NCBI GenBank assembly: GCA_036267155.1
Contig: DATAWP010000054.1
Span: forward strand, 193,835-257,834
DNA from: PALSA-1353 sp036267155
GTDB taxonomy: Bacteria > Planctomycetota > Phycisphaerae > Tepidisphaerales > Tepidisphaeraceae
Direction: 5' to 3'
DNA length: 64,000 nt
The notes under the pieces are model-generated. The model saw nothing but the letters and a program-made list of their open reading frames with translations, did no database searches and was not told the DNA's origin. Every line of letters starts with the position of its first letter. The first letter of the stretch is position 1. Of the stretch, positions 44,135-51,881 are shown piece by piece. The position numbers and the translations under genes were made by a program.

Positions 44135-44335
44135 AATCGGGGTGACGGGATTTGAACTCATCGGATTGCCCCGGCGATTGATTTAATCACATCCAGCGCC
44201 AAGACGCTTCTCCGCCCCAATTGCCTTGTGGCTATTTCCCCGGGCCGACCGTGCAAACGCACCGCCGCGGACGCGGCCCGCGTCGCCGGCCAAAGCGTCC
44301 AGTCCCCCGCCCACTTCGCCGACGCCCCGGCCGAC
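44135..44335 (-). pseudogene. Degraded copy of the tRNA-like core plus nnrD 3' end
   Basis: 44135-44157 reads ATCGGGGTGACGGGATTTGAAC, nearly the same as 49931-49953 next to nnrD. The following 175 bases align with the nnrD 3' end (for example ATCACATCC.GCGCCA..ACGCTTC and GACCGTGCAAACGCACCGCCG) but with indels that break the frame. It is a duplicated attachment-site or recombination scar in the middle of the array. Confidence 0.75.
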
Positions 44336-44337
44336 TG

Positions 44338-44366
44338 TTGGCGGCGCGCTTACAATCGCGTATACT
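44338..44366 (+). promoter_or_regulatory. Sigma-70-like promoter of the DUF4258 gene
   Basis: TTGGCG at 44338-44343, 17-base spacer, TATACT at 44361-44366. The GTG start is at 44374, so transcription would begin at or beside the start codon, suggesting a leaderless transcript. Confidence 0.6.
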
Positions 44367-44373
44367 TCCACCA

Positions 44374-44670
44374 GTGACTGCCGAAGCGCGCCGAGCGATC
44401 GCGGTTATTCGCAAGTGCATCGAAGCGGATCGTTACGCGCTGACGGTCCATTTTCTGACGCGAATGGAGCAACGCGGCCTGTTCTGGCCGGACGTGGTCG
44501 CGGTCATCGACCGTCCGCGCAGCGTTCGGCCGCAACGGATGGACGAGTACGGACGACCAAAATGGATCATCCGCGGCAACCTGGCGGACGGCCTCGATAT
44601 TGAAGTCGTCTGCGCCATCGAGACCGATCTGAGCGAAACCGAATTCATTACGTTGTATTGGGAGGACTGA
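44374..44670 (+). CDS. DUF4258 / MqsR-like toxin candidate
   Basis: 98 residues starting at GTG; upstream codons lie in the nnrD-like scar. The pattern YALTVHFLTRMEQRGLFWPDV ... GNLADGLDIEVVCAIE is that of DUF4258 proteins, small relatives of RelE-like mRNases. The following gene encodes an HTH protein of MqsA type, one base after the stop. A toxin-antitoxin role is likely but unproven. Confidence 0.82.
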   Translation: MTAEARRAIAVIRKCIEADRYALTVHFLTRMEQRGLFWPDVVAVIDRPRSVRPQRMDEYGRPKWIIRGNLADGLDIEVVCAIETDLSETEFITLYWED

Positions 44671-44671
44671 A

Positions 44672-45097
44672 ATGCGATCAGCAACTCTGAGCCATTGGAA
44701 GCCGGGCACGGACCTTCCGTACGTCGTATCGTTCGGCCAGAACGCGATGCTGGCGATCACGCTGCGCGCGGCGTGGCTGAAGGCGGACCGCAGCGGCCAG
44801 CCGCTTTTGCTGCCGCCGGCAGTGCGGGCACTGGATCGACTGCGGGCGATGTTCACAACCCAGGCGACCATTACGCCAGGCTTCATCATCAGTCTCCGCG
44901 AAGCGATGGGACTGACGCAGCAGCAGTTCGGTCATCGGCTGGGCGTGTCAAAGATGACGGTCAGCCGCTGGGAGCGAGCGAGAATGCGGCCAGGTCCCTT
45001 AATGACCGCGGCAATCCGCAAGTTGCAGGCGAAAGCCCGGCGTAAAGGCGTGAAAATCGATGGTGAAATCTTTACCCACGCGAGACGATCCGCCTAA
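44672..45097 (+). CDS. MqsA-like HTH antitoxin candidate
   Basis: 141 residues. The C-terminal half has the XRE helix-turn-helix ITPGFIISLREAMGLTQQQF.HRLGVSKMTVSRWERAR typical of MqsA/HigA-type antitoxins. The N-terminal part (1-65) lacks the zinc-binding cysteines of MqsA. It follows the DUF4258 gene by one base and should bind that product and the leaderless promoter. Confidence 0.85.
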   Translation: MRSATLSHWKPGTDLPYVVSFGQNAMLAITLRAAWLKADRSGQPLLLPPAVRALDRLRAMFTTQATITPGFIISLREAMGLTQQQFGHRLGVSKMTVSRWERARMRPGPLMTAAIRKLQAKARRKGVKIDGEIFTHARRSA

Positions 45098-45103
45098 AGG
45101 CGG

Positions 45104-45180
45104 CGGCGCGGTGAATCGAACAGACCGCGACCCGATCGGCCTGATGTGCCGACTGGATTTTCAGTCCACCTGACGGGGTG
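45104..45180 (-). other. tRNA-3'-half-like sequence
   Basis: On the reverse strand it shows GTGGACTGAAAATCCA (anticodon-arm-like, Phe-type loop) and TGTTCGATTCA (T-loop-like), but stems mismatch and no 5' half exists. It is probably a relic and not a working tRNA. Confidence 0.4.
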
Positions 45181-45230
45181 ACAAGGCATCCGTTGAACTT
45201 TTTCCGCGATTTTGTGTAGAAATCGGCGGT
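45171..45230 (+). repeat. Array boundary repeat, copy 4
   Basis: Diverged copy: GACGGGGTGACAAGGCATC, CGTTGAACTTTTTCCGCG, TTTTGTGTAGAAAT. Core 45192-45198. Confidence 0.75.
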
Positions 45231-45328
45231 TTACTAGCCTCTCAAATGAGGGTTGCCGAGAGAACGGGGATCGACGGACAACGCATAGAATTTTGCCTCC
45301 GCATTCTTCACGGATAAGATAGCCGGGC

Positions 45329-45784
45329 GTGAGTGTTGCAAGCGGAAGCAGACAAATTCTGATTCATGGATTGTCCATGATTTTGGTGGGACTCGTATGG
45401 GGTCTGGCCGTGCCGCATACGCCGTATCCCAGGCTGGCGCTCGCCGCTCATATTGGGTTTGAAGGCAGCGGGGTTTTGTTCATCGTCGTGGCAGTCATTC
45501 TGCTGAAGCTGCCGCATGGCGTGGGACGCAAGTCGGTCTGGATCATGTTGCTGTCAGTCTGGCTCACATGGATCATGCTTCTGTCGGAGATAGCCAACGC
45601 CTGGTGGGGCACAACTCAAATCCTGCCGATTGCCGCCCATCAGGCCGGCGCGACCGGCGGAGCGCCGTGGCAAGAACTCGTTGTAAAACTGGCTCACATC
45701 GTCGCCGGACTGAGCCTGATCGTTGCGTGGATACTGCTGATCATCGGATTCATCCGGACTGCCCCCGCCGGGTCTGCTGATTAG
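45329..45784 (+). CDS. Four-helix membrane protein, hydroxylaminobenzene mutase-like
   Basis: 151 residues from GTG with four membrane segments (ILIHGLSMILVGLVWGLAV, HIGFEGSGVLFIVVAVILL, VWIMLLSVWLTWIMLLSEI, IVAGLSLIVAWILLIIGFI). The start HGLSMILVGLVWG...PRLALAAHIGFEGSG resembles hydroxylaminobenzene mutase-type small membrane proteins. The call is from memory of that pattern. It is a single-gene unit between repeat copies 4 and 5. Confidence 0.7.
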   Translation: MSVASGSRQILIHGLSMILVGLVWGLAVPHTPYPRLALAAHIGFEGSGVLFIVVAVILLKLPHGVGRKSVWIMLLSVWLTWIMLLSEIANAWWGTTQILPIAAHQAGATGGAPWQELVVKLAHIVAGLSLIVAWILLIIGFIRTAPAGSAD

Positions 45785-46155
45785 GCTTGGCGTTGGTTTT
45801 GCGCCCGCTTTACTTTCTGCTCTCTTTCCAATCCTGTCTTGGGTCTCCCAGCAAAAATCGGAGTGACAAGACACCGGTTGAACTTTTCTGCGTTTTTTGC
45901 TCAGAATTGAGGGTGGTGAGCGACCCTGATCGCTACTGCGCCTGGAGACGCTTATAGTCTTCCTTGCCAGCGCTCCTCGACGGCGTTTTTTATCTGCGGC
46001 ACAGGGACCGTTGGATAGTCACAGTTCCGCTGCAAGAGTTAGAAGTATATCAAGGTTGGAAGCACATGAGCCGGCGTGATCGTTGCATACCGGGCTTGAT
46101 GCAGCGGTTTTGGTAGGGTATTGTTTGGGCTCGATTTTGAAAGCGAAGGCAACAG
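45785..46155. other. Intergenic stretch with repeat copy 5
   Basis: 371 bases; after the repeat nothing recognisable until the next gene's Shine-Dalgarno-like GAAGG. Confidence 0.5.
45855..45920 (+). repeat. Array boundary repeat, copy 5
   Basis: AAATCGGAGTGACAAGACAC, CGGTTGAACTTTTCTGCG, TTTTTTGCTCAGAATTGAGG. Core 45877-45883. Confidence 0.88.
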
Positions 46156-46875
46156 ATGGCAAAACGTGGAAACGAGCAAACGCCGCCGCGATCGAACAGC
46201 AACTTGCGCGTGCGATGGGTCGAGGTCGAGTTGAATGGATCCGATGCAACCATCGAGGAGGCGCTTCGGACTGTTGAACGAATGCGCCGGCCCGTAATCG
46301 AACCGCCGCCAATGCCGAAGCGGATAGTGAGCACCACGACGCCGGCGAACGGCGAGAATGCTGCGCCGCAAGATCCGACGCTTTTTGATAGCGAAGGTCA
46401 GGGCCAAACCGAGGGTGGAGGCGCCGAGCCAACGCCAGATTCCAACGGCGATAATCGTGCAGGAACGGAGGCGCAACGCAAAAAGCGTGGTGAGGGCGTG
46501 AACCGGGATCGCAACGCCGGCCTTGCCATAGTTAAGTCTCTCAACCTCCAGCCGGACGGCAAGGAGTCCTTGAAGGGCTTTGTTGCTCAAAAGAAGCCAA
46601 AGACGCAGGAAGAACACATCGCCGTCTATCTCTATTACCTGACGAAAGTCTTGGAAGCAGAGAAGGTCGGATTCAGTCATATTTACACATGCTTCAAGGA
46701 GACGGGCGAGCGGATGCCAGGTGATCTGCCTCAAACCTGTCGGAATGCGGCAAGCAAGAAGGGCTGGATCGACACGTCGGACGCCGACGACCTGAAGGGC
46801 ACGACACGAGGCGACAATCTCGTTGAGAAGGACCTTCCGCGCGCACCCGATAGTGCGGGTGAAGGAACGAAATAG
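46156..46875 (+). CDS. Hypothetical protein with C-terminal helical domain
   Basis: 239 residues. The first 120 are low-complexity and charged, with proline-rich stretches, and include a strand RVRWVEVELNGSDATIEEAL. The C-terminal 90 residues (EHIAVYLYYLTKVLEAEKVGF...GDLPQTCRNAASKKGWID) look like a winged-helix domain seen in many mobile-region proteins. The next gene starts two bases after the stop, so the two act together. Function unknown; the pairing with a HEPN-like protein is compatible with a defence module. Confidence 0.75.
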   Translation: MAKRGNEQTPPRSNSNLRVRWVEVELNGSDATIEEALRTVERMRRPVIEPPPMPKRIVSTTTPANGENAAPQDPTLFDSEGQGQTEGGGAEPTPDSNGDNRAGTEAQRKKRGEGVNRDRNAGLAIVKSLNLQPDGKESLKGFVAQKKPKTQEEHIAVYLYYLTKVLEAEKVGFSHIYTCFKETGERMPGDLPQTCRNAASKKGWIDTSDADDLKGTTRGDNLVEKDLPRAPDSAGEGTK

Positions 46876-46877
46876 CC

Positions 46878-47630
46878 GTGCATCTTTTATTGGGTGAATT
46901 CTGTGAGTTGGTAAAGGGCCTCGATAAACCGAATGCGGAGAAGGCCATCGCCATACTGTGGTTCCATGATTGCAAAACGGCCGGCTCCGCGATGACGTCG
47001 GGTGCGCTGACCAAAGTTATGGACGATCACCATGTCGGCACGCCCCATTCGACGCAGTTAGCTGAGGCGATCAGAAAGACGAAGTTGTGCAACGAGTCCA
47101 AGGGCGGATTCGCGTTAAAACCCGGGTCGCGCAACCTTGTGCGCGGCTGGTTCGGCGACATCTTGGCGGGCGTGCAACCGCGGATCAACCACGCAGAAGG
47201 CTACGTACCCGAGGCGGTCTGGACCAACACGCGCGATTACATCGAGAGGGTATGCCGGCAGCTTAATGGGTGCTTTGCACAAGCCTATTATGACGCTGCG
47301 CTGGTAATGCTGCGTCGACTTCTTGAGACGCTCATTATCGAGGCGTACGAACATCTCAACCGCAAGTCCGAAATCGAGATCGGCGGCGGCAATTATCACA
47401 TGCTAGCGGGGCTCGTTGAGCGAGCGACGGGGAAAAACAATCATCAGGGTTTGAACATTGGGCGGAACACCAAAAACGCGCTCGATGCGGTTAAGTCGCT
47501 TGGAGATCGCTCGGCACACGATCGCCGATTCAACGCATGCGCGGCAGACCTCACTAAGATCCAAGTCGATGTTCGTTCAGGCGTTCAAGATTTGATTCAG
47601 ATTGCGTCGCTACAACGATCCGCGGCTTGA
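46878..47630 (+). CDS. HEPN/DUF4145-like hypothetical protein
   Basis: 250 residues with a GTG start. The N-terminal 100 residues repeat the winged-helix type of pattern (AEKAIAILWFHDCKTAGSAMT). The C-terminal half has the helix AYYDAALVMLRRLLETLIIEAYEHL and later LGDRSAHDRRF (R211-S-A-H214), like the helical HEPN-like domains (DUF4145) found in restriction and abortive-infection proteins. The spacing between R and H is short for a canonical RX4-6H site, so nuclease activity is uncertain. Confidence 0.75.
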   Translation: MHLLLGEFCELVKGLDKPNAEKAIAILWFHDCKTAGSAMTSGALTKVMDDHHVGTPHSTQLAEAIRKTKLCNESKGGFALKPGSRNLVRGWFGDILAGVQPRINHAEGYVPEAVWTNTRDYIERVCRQLNGCFAQAYYDAALVMLRRLLETLIIEAYEHLNRKSEIEIGGGNYHMLAGLVERATGKNNHQGLNIGRNTKNALDAVKSLGDRSAHDRRFNACAADLTKIQVDVRSGVQDLIQIASLQRSAA

Positions 47631-48069
47631 AAAGATTAAAGCGAGTCCTTTAGTCGTTGAGTTTTCCAATACAGAACAATGGGAAGGTCAATCGGCACAA
47701 TGTGCTCAAGCACCACAGTTTTCAGTAGACGACGTGCTACACTGAAGATTTTTTACGGCATTCCAATCGGAGTGACGGGACACCAGTTGAACTTTTCTGC
47801 GTTTTCTGCTCAGAAATGAGGGTGCCGAGCGGGTTATTGCTTCGCACGTCGTAATTGCTCTGTTCAACGTCCGTCCCGGATAGGCAAAGCGGCGTTTCAG
47901 CCGATGGCAGGTCCACGTGTCTGGCGATGTTGGCGCGCAGTCCGCTCGTGGGCCAGCCGCAGACGCGACATGTGATTGAAAGTGCCTACCCACAACGCCA
48001 TGATCTTGGAAGCGTTGTCCGATAGAATTGCGACAGATCGGGAACAGAGCTCTTTAAGAAGAAGTAAAT
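47631..48069. other. Intergenic stretch with repeat copy 6
   Basis: 439 bases without a gene. Beyond the repeat it holds a GTTCAAC (47866 region) inverted relative to the repeat core, and the leuA leader. No terminator or T-box-like structure was recognised. Confidence 0.5.
47763..47830 (+). repeat. Array boundary repeat, copy 6
   Basis: CCAATCGGAGTGACGGGACAC, CAGTTGAACTTTTCTGCG, TTTTCTGCTCAGAAATGAGG. Core 47786-47792. Confidence 0.88.
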
Positions 48070-49725
48070 ATGAAGTCACCCGCTGGTAAGTACCGCCCGT
48101 TTCCCACCATTCATCTGCCTGACAGGCAGTGGCCCAATCGTACGCTCCAGCGGGCTCCCCGATGGTGCAGTGTTGATCTGCGCGATGGCAACCAAGCCCT
48201 GGCTCAACCGATGAACGTCTCTCAAAAGTTGGAGATGTTCGACGCATTGGTTCGTTGCGGATTCAAAGAAATTGAGGTGGGGTTTCCCGCTGCCTCCAAC
48301 ACGGAGTTTGAGTTCGTCCGTCGGCTGATTGAGGATAAACGCATTCCTGATGATGTCACCATTCAGGTTCTCGTGCAGGCACGGCAAGACCTCATCGAAC
48401 CCACGATGCAGGCACTCGTGGGAGCCAAAAGGGTGATTATTCATCTGTACAACTCCACTTCCCCCGCACAACGGCGTGTCGTCTTCGGCCTTGAAAAACC
48501 CGACATCGTGAAGATCGCCACGCGGGGCACGCAATGGATCAAGGAAAGGCTGGCTGTCTTAGCAGGAACCGAAGTGAGACTTGAGTACTCGCCCGAGAGT
48601 TTTTCAGGAACCGAAGTCGAATTCTCGCTGGAAATCTGTGAAGCCGTCATGGATGTCTGGGAACCCACACCCGAGTCTCCCCTCATCCTCAACCTGCCTG
48701 AGACGGTCGAGGTGGCGATGCCCAATGTCTACGCGGACCAAATTGAATGGTTCTGTCGCAACTTGAAGCGGCGGGACCGTGCGATCATCAGCATCCATAC
48801 TCACAACGATCGAGGCACGGGCGTGGCCTCAACGGAACTCGGCCTTCTCGCAGGCGCTGATCGAGTTGAAGGTACGTTGTTTGGCAACGGCGAGCGAACG
48901 GGCAACCTCGACATCATCACGGTGGCTTTGAACCTTCACATGCACGGCATTGATTGTGGTCTTGATTTCGCAGACCTCAGTACCGTTGAGGAAGTCTATG
49001 AACGCTGCACGGGCATGAGCATTGACCCTCGTCATCCGTATGCGGGTGAGCTCGTGTTCACCGCGTTTAGCGGTTCACACCAGGACGCCATCAAGAAAGC
49101 GCTGGCTGAATGGAAGAAGCGCGAAGGCAAGGCTCACTGGGATGTCCCCTACCTCGCCATCGATCCCCATGACATCGGCCGCACGTACAGCGAGGTCATT
49201 CGGGTCAACAGTCAGTCGGGTAAAGGCGGAGTGGCTTACCTCTTGGAGAGCACGTTCGGCATCGACCTGCCGAAAGAGATGCAACGAGAATTCGGCCCGA
49301 TCGCCAATGACGCGGTGGATCGTCTCTGTCGTGAAGTTAGCGCGGAGGAGTTGAAGTCCTTGTTCTGGCGGGAATATATCGAACGTCAGGAGCCGTACGT
49401 TCTTAAGCACTTCCGCTCCGGCGACACGGATAGTGTAGCTCACTGTCAGGCACGCATTACCCACAACAACCAGCCACTGGAGGTCGCCGGCTCAGGGAAT
49501 GGACCGATTGCAGCATTCGTCAATGCGTTACAATCCGCTGACGTTCAGGTCTTTGAGGTCTGTGACTACCGTGAGCAAGCAATGGGTCGTGGTGCGGAAG
49601 CCAGCGCCATCGCCTACATCTGCATCCGCACCCCTGACGGTAAAACACGATGGGGCGCCGGAGTCGACACAAGCATAGAGCTAGCGTCTATAAAAGCAGT
49701 CCTCAGTGCTCTCAATAGGTTGTAA
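48070..49725 (+). CDS. leuA: 2-isopropylmalate synthase (long type)
   Basis: 551 residues. The start KYRPFPTIHLPDRQWPNRTL and VDLRDGNQAL are typical of the longer LeuA subfamily; the metal-binding HTHNDRGTG, GNGERTGN and the C-terminal regulatory domain (ITHNNQPLEVAGSGNGPIAAF) are all present. It condenses acetyl-CoA with 2-oxoisovalerate, the first step of leucine synthesis, feedback-regulated by leucine. It occupies a unit between repeat copy 6 and the nnrD border, unlike the defence-type genes to the left. No other leu gene is nearby. Confidence 0.96.
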   Translation: MKSPAGKYRPFPTIHLPDRQWPNRTLQRAPRWCSVDLRDGNQALAQPMNVSQKLEMFDALVRCGFKEIEVGFPAASNTEFEFVRRLIEDKRIPDDVTIQVLVQARQDLIEPTMQALVGAKRVIIHLYNSTSPAQRRVVFGLEKPDIVKIATRGTQWIKERLAVLAGTEVRLEYSPESFSGTEVEFSLEICEAVMDVWEPTPESPLILNLPETVEVAMPNVYADQIEWFCRNLKRRDRAIISIHTHNDRGTGVASTELGLLAGADRVEGTLFGNGERTGNLDIITVALNLHMHGIDCGLDFADLSTVEEVYERCTGMSIDPRHPYAGELVFTAFSGSHQDAIKKALAEWKKREGKAHWDVPYLAIDPHDIGRTYSEVIRVNSQSGKGGVAYLLESTFGIDLPKEMQREFGPIANDAVDRLCREVSAEELKSLFWREYIERQEPYVLKHFRSGDTDSVAHCQARITHNNQPLEVAGSGNGPIAAFVNALQSADVQVFEVCDYREQAMGRGAEASAIAYICIRTPDGKTRWGAGVDTSIELASIKAVLSALNRL

Positions 49726-49930
49726 TTGATCTCGACTGCTCGATATGCGTAATTCCCGAGATTGTCAGATCCCGAACACGATCGAGTTCAAAGCCCGTTG
49801 GTTGGTCCCCGTAAGCACTTATTTCGGATGCAGATTCCGGATAGGCATTGAACCACAGAAGCGTCCACAAACTTCGATGCCATAAGGAATAAGAGCCGAA
49901 TTCAGCCTTTCGCGAAATTTCGTCCAATCA

Positions 49931-49953
49931 GATCGGAGTGACAAGATTTGAAC
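49931..49953 (-). repeat. tRNA-Pro-like 3'-end core at nnrD stop
   Basis: On the reverse strand GGTTCAAATCTTGTCACTCCG follows the nnrD stop codon. It resembles the T-loop plus acceptor 3' strand of a tRNA(Pro), though no tRNA body is present. The same core, with six added bases, begins each array repeat. Confidence 0.6.
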
Positions 49954-49954
49954 C

Positions 49955-50794
49955 TCACACAATCGCCGCGGCAATCGCCTCGATCACATCCCGCGCCAGA
50001 ACGCTTCGGCGGCCCAATCGCTTTCCAGCAATCTCGCCGGCCCGGCCGTGCAAATGCACCGCCGCGCACGCGGCGGCGAAGCGGTCTATTCCCTGGCCGA
50101 TCAGCGAAGCCAGAATTCCGCTCAGCACGTCCCCGGCCCCGGCTTTCGACAGCGAGCTGTCGCCGGTGTTGTTCACGTAAACATTCTTCGCATCCGTCAC
50201 CACGGTCCGGTGGCCCTTGAGAACCACCACTTGCCCGAACGCCGTTGCGGCCTCGGCGGCGATGGCGATTCGGCCTTTCTCGTCGCTCGGCACGTCACTG
50301 CGGCCGATGAGTTTCGCCAATCGCTTCATCTCGCCGGGATGTGGAGTCAGCACGGCCTTGGCCGCGAAGAATTTCGGCCATCTCTGCAGCGATGCCAGAT
50401 AATTCAACGCATCGGCATCCACCACCATCGGCTTGTCCAGCCGGAACAGCGCATCGAGCCGCTGGCCGATCGACCGCGACTGGCCCAGTCCCGGCCCGAT
50501 CGCCAGAACGTCGGCTTTATCGGCTGCGTCGAGCAATTTCCGGGTCGAGGCTTTGCTCTCATCCAGCGATAATCCGATCAGTTCCGGCACGACCGACAAC
50601 GCCGCGGCCAACACTTGAACCGGCATGGCGATCTGCACCAATCCGCTGCCCATGCGAAGGGCCGCGGCGCCGGCCAGCGTCGGCGCGCCGATCATGTCCA
50701 AACTTCCCCCGACGATCAGCACCCGGCCAAACAGGCCCTTGTGCCCGTCAACGGGTCGGGGCGGCAGCGGCGGTGGGAGTTTAATCCTATGCAT
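49955..50794 (-). CDS. nnrD: ADP/ATP-dependent NAD(P)H-hydrate dehydratase
   Basis: 279 residues from the ATG at 50794 (8-base overlap with tsaD end). The ribokinase-like fold shows GRVLIVGGSLDMIGAPTLAG, LTPHPGEMKRLAK and the anion-hole NTGDSSLSKAGAGDVLSGIL. It repairs hydrated NAD(P)H. The epimerase domain usually fused or adjacent is absent. Its 3' end is the sequence found degraded at 44.1 kb, and in shorter form at 38.3 kb, suggesting it borders an insertion hot spot. Confidence 0.92.
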   Translation of the reverse strand: MHRIKLPPPLPPRPVDGHKGLFGRVLIVGGSLDMIGAPTLAGAAALRMGSGLVQIAMPVQVLAAALSVVPELIGLSLDESKASTRKLLDAADKADVLAIGPGLGQSRSIGQRLDALFRLDKPMVVDADALNYLASLQRWPKFFAAKAVLTPHPGEMKRLAKLIGRSDVPSDEKGRIAIAAEAATAFGQVVVLKGHRTVVTDAKNVYVNNTGDSSLSKAGAGDVLSGILASLIGQGIDRFAAACAAVHLHGRAGEIAGKRLGRRSVLARDVIEAIAAAIV

Positions 50795-51806
50795 GGCTGA
50801 ACTGGCTGTGCGGGATCGCATCGAGATCCAATTGGCTGATCCCTCCAGCCGAAAGCAGAACGTCCGCCAGGGCGGCGATCATGGCGGCATTGTCGGTGCA
50901 GTATTGCAGCGGCGGAAAGAAAACCGGAAGAGGAAATTTCGACATCGCCATTCGCAATCCGCTGTTGGCGGACACGCCGCCGCCGATGATGACGCTCCGG
51001 GCCGAGCATCGCCTGGCCGCCCGGCGAACTTTCTCCACCAGCACATCCACGCAAGCCGCCTGAAACGAAGCGGCCACGTCGCGAATCTCGCCCGGCGTCA
51101 AACTCGCCGCCTCGCGCTCCCGGCCTTTGTATCCGCGAACATGATACAGCACGGAGGTCTTCAAACCGCTGAAGGAAAAATCCAGCGATTGACGATTCAG
51201 CCGGCTCCGCGGAAACCGGATCGCGCTGGGGTTGCCCTGCCGGGCGAGTTGGTCGATCACCGGCCCGCCGGGATATCCCAGCGCCAGGATCGCCGCCACT
51301 TTATCGTAAGCCTCGCCAACCGCGTCATCCAAAGTCGATCCGATCAGTTCCACATCCAGAAAACCTCCGATGCGATACAGCGCGGTGTGGCCTCCGCTGC
51401 ACACCAATCCGACGGCGGGCATGGGAATCTGAACTCCCGTTTCGAGCCGAACGCTGTACAGATGCGCATGCACGTGATCGACGCCGATGAGCGGCTTGCC
51501 CAATGCCCACGCCAAAGTTTTCGCGGCCGTGACGCCGATCAGAAGCGACCCAATCAATCCCGGCCGATGCGCCACGCCCACCGCCTCGACATCCGCAAGC
51601 TTCACGCCGGCGCTGTCCAGCGCTTCGATGACGACGGGCAAAATATTCTCGATATGCGCCCTGCTGGCGATCTCCGGCACCACGCCGCGATAGCGCGCAT
51701 GCAGCTCGACCTGGCTCGCGACAACGCTGCTGCGCACGCGCACGCCGTCGGCCACCACCGCCGCGGCCGTCTCATCGCACGTGGATTCGATTCCGAGAAC
51801 GGTCAT
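50787..51806 (-). CDS. tsaD: tRNA N6-threonylcarbamoyladenosine transferase
   Basis: 339 residues of the Kae1/TsaD family: GIESTCDETAAAVV at the N-terminus, metal-binding histidines in GVDHVHAHLYS, the GLVCSGGHTALYRI nucleotide loop and VIIGGGVSANSGLR. It transfers the threonylcarbamoyl group to A37 of ANN-decoding tRNAs, with TsaB and TsaE. It is upstream of nnrD with a short overlap. Confidence 0.97.
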   Translation of the reverse strand: MTVLGIESTCDETAAAVVADGVRVRSSVVASQVELHARYRGVVPEIASRAHIENILPVVIEALDSAGVKLADVEAVGVAHRPGLIGSLLIGVTAAKTLAWALGKPLIGVDHVHAHLYSVRLETGVQIPMPAVGLVCSGGHTALYRIGGFLDVELIGSTLDDAVGEAYDKVAAILALGYPGGPVIDQLARQGNPSAIRFPRSRLNRQSLDFSFSGLKTSVLYHVRGYKGREREAASLTPGEIRDVAASFQAACVDVLVEKVRRAARRCSARSVIIGGGVSANSGLRMAMSKFPLPVFFPPLQYCTDNAAMIAALADVLLSAGGISQLDLDAIPHSQFSHA

Positions 51807-51816
51807 ATTCCAAAAG

Positions 51817-51881
51817 GAGCCGGGCCGTCCCGGCCCGGTTTTTCCGGCCCGGTCGTTCCGGGGCGAGACGCCCCGGCTCTG
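51817..51881. repeat. GAGCCGGGCC double-hairpin repeat, copy 2
   Basis: Same arrangement as 8898-8947, with an extra TTTTTCCGGCCCGG insert, filling the gap between ctpA and tsaD. Confidence 0.75.

Noticed and set aside
45104..45180. A functional tRNA(Phe)-like gene
   Set aside because: Only 3'-half-like features; the T stem has mismatches and there is no 5' acceptor strand or D arm.
39463..47830. Array repeats as classical integron attC sites
   Set aside because: GTTGAAC fits the GTTRRRY core and copy 3 has an inverted partner at 42204-42221, but other copies lack a matching RYYYAAC arm at the right place, conservation continues past the core, and no integron integrase is visible.
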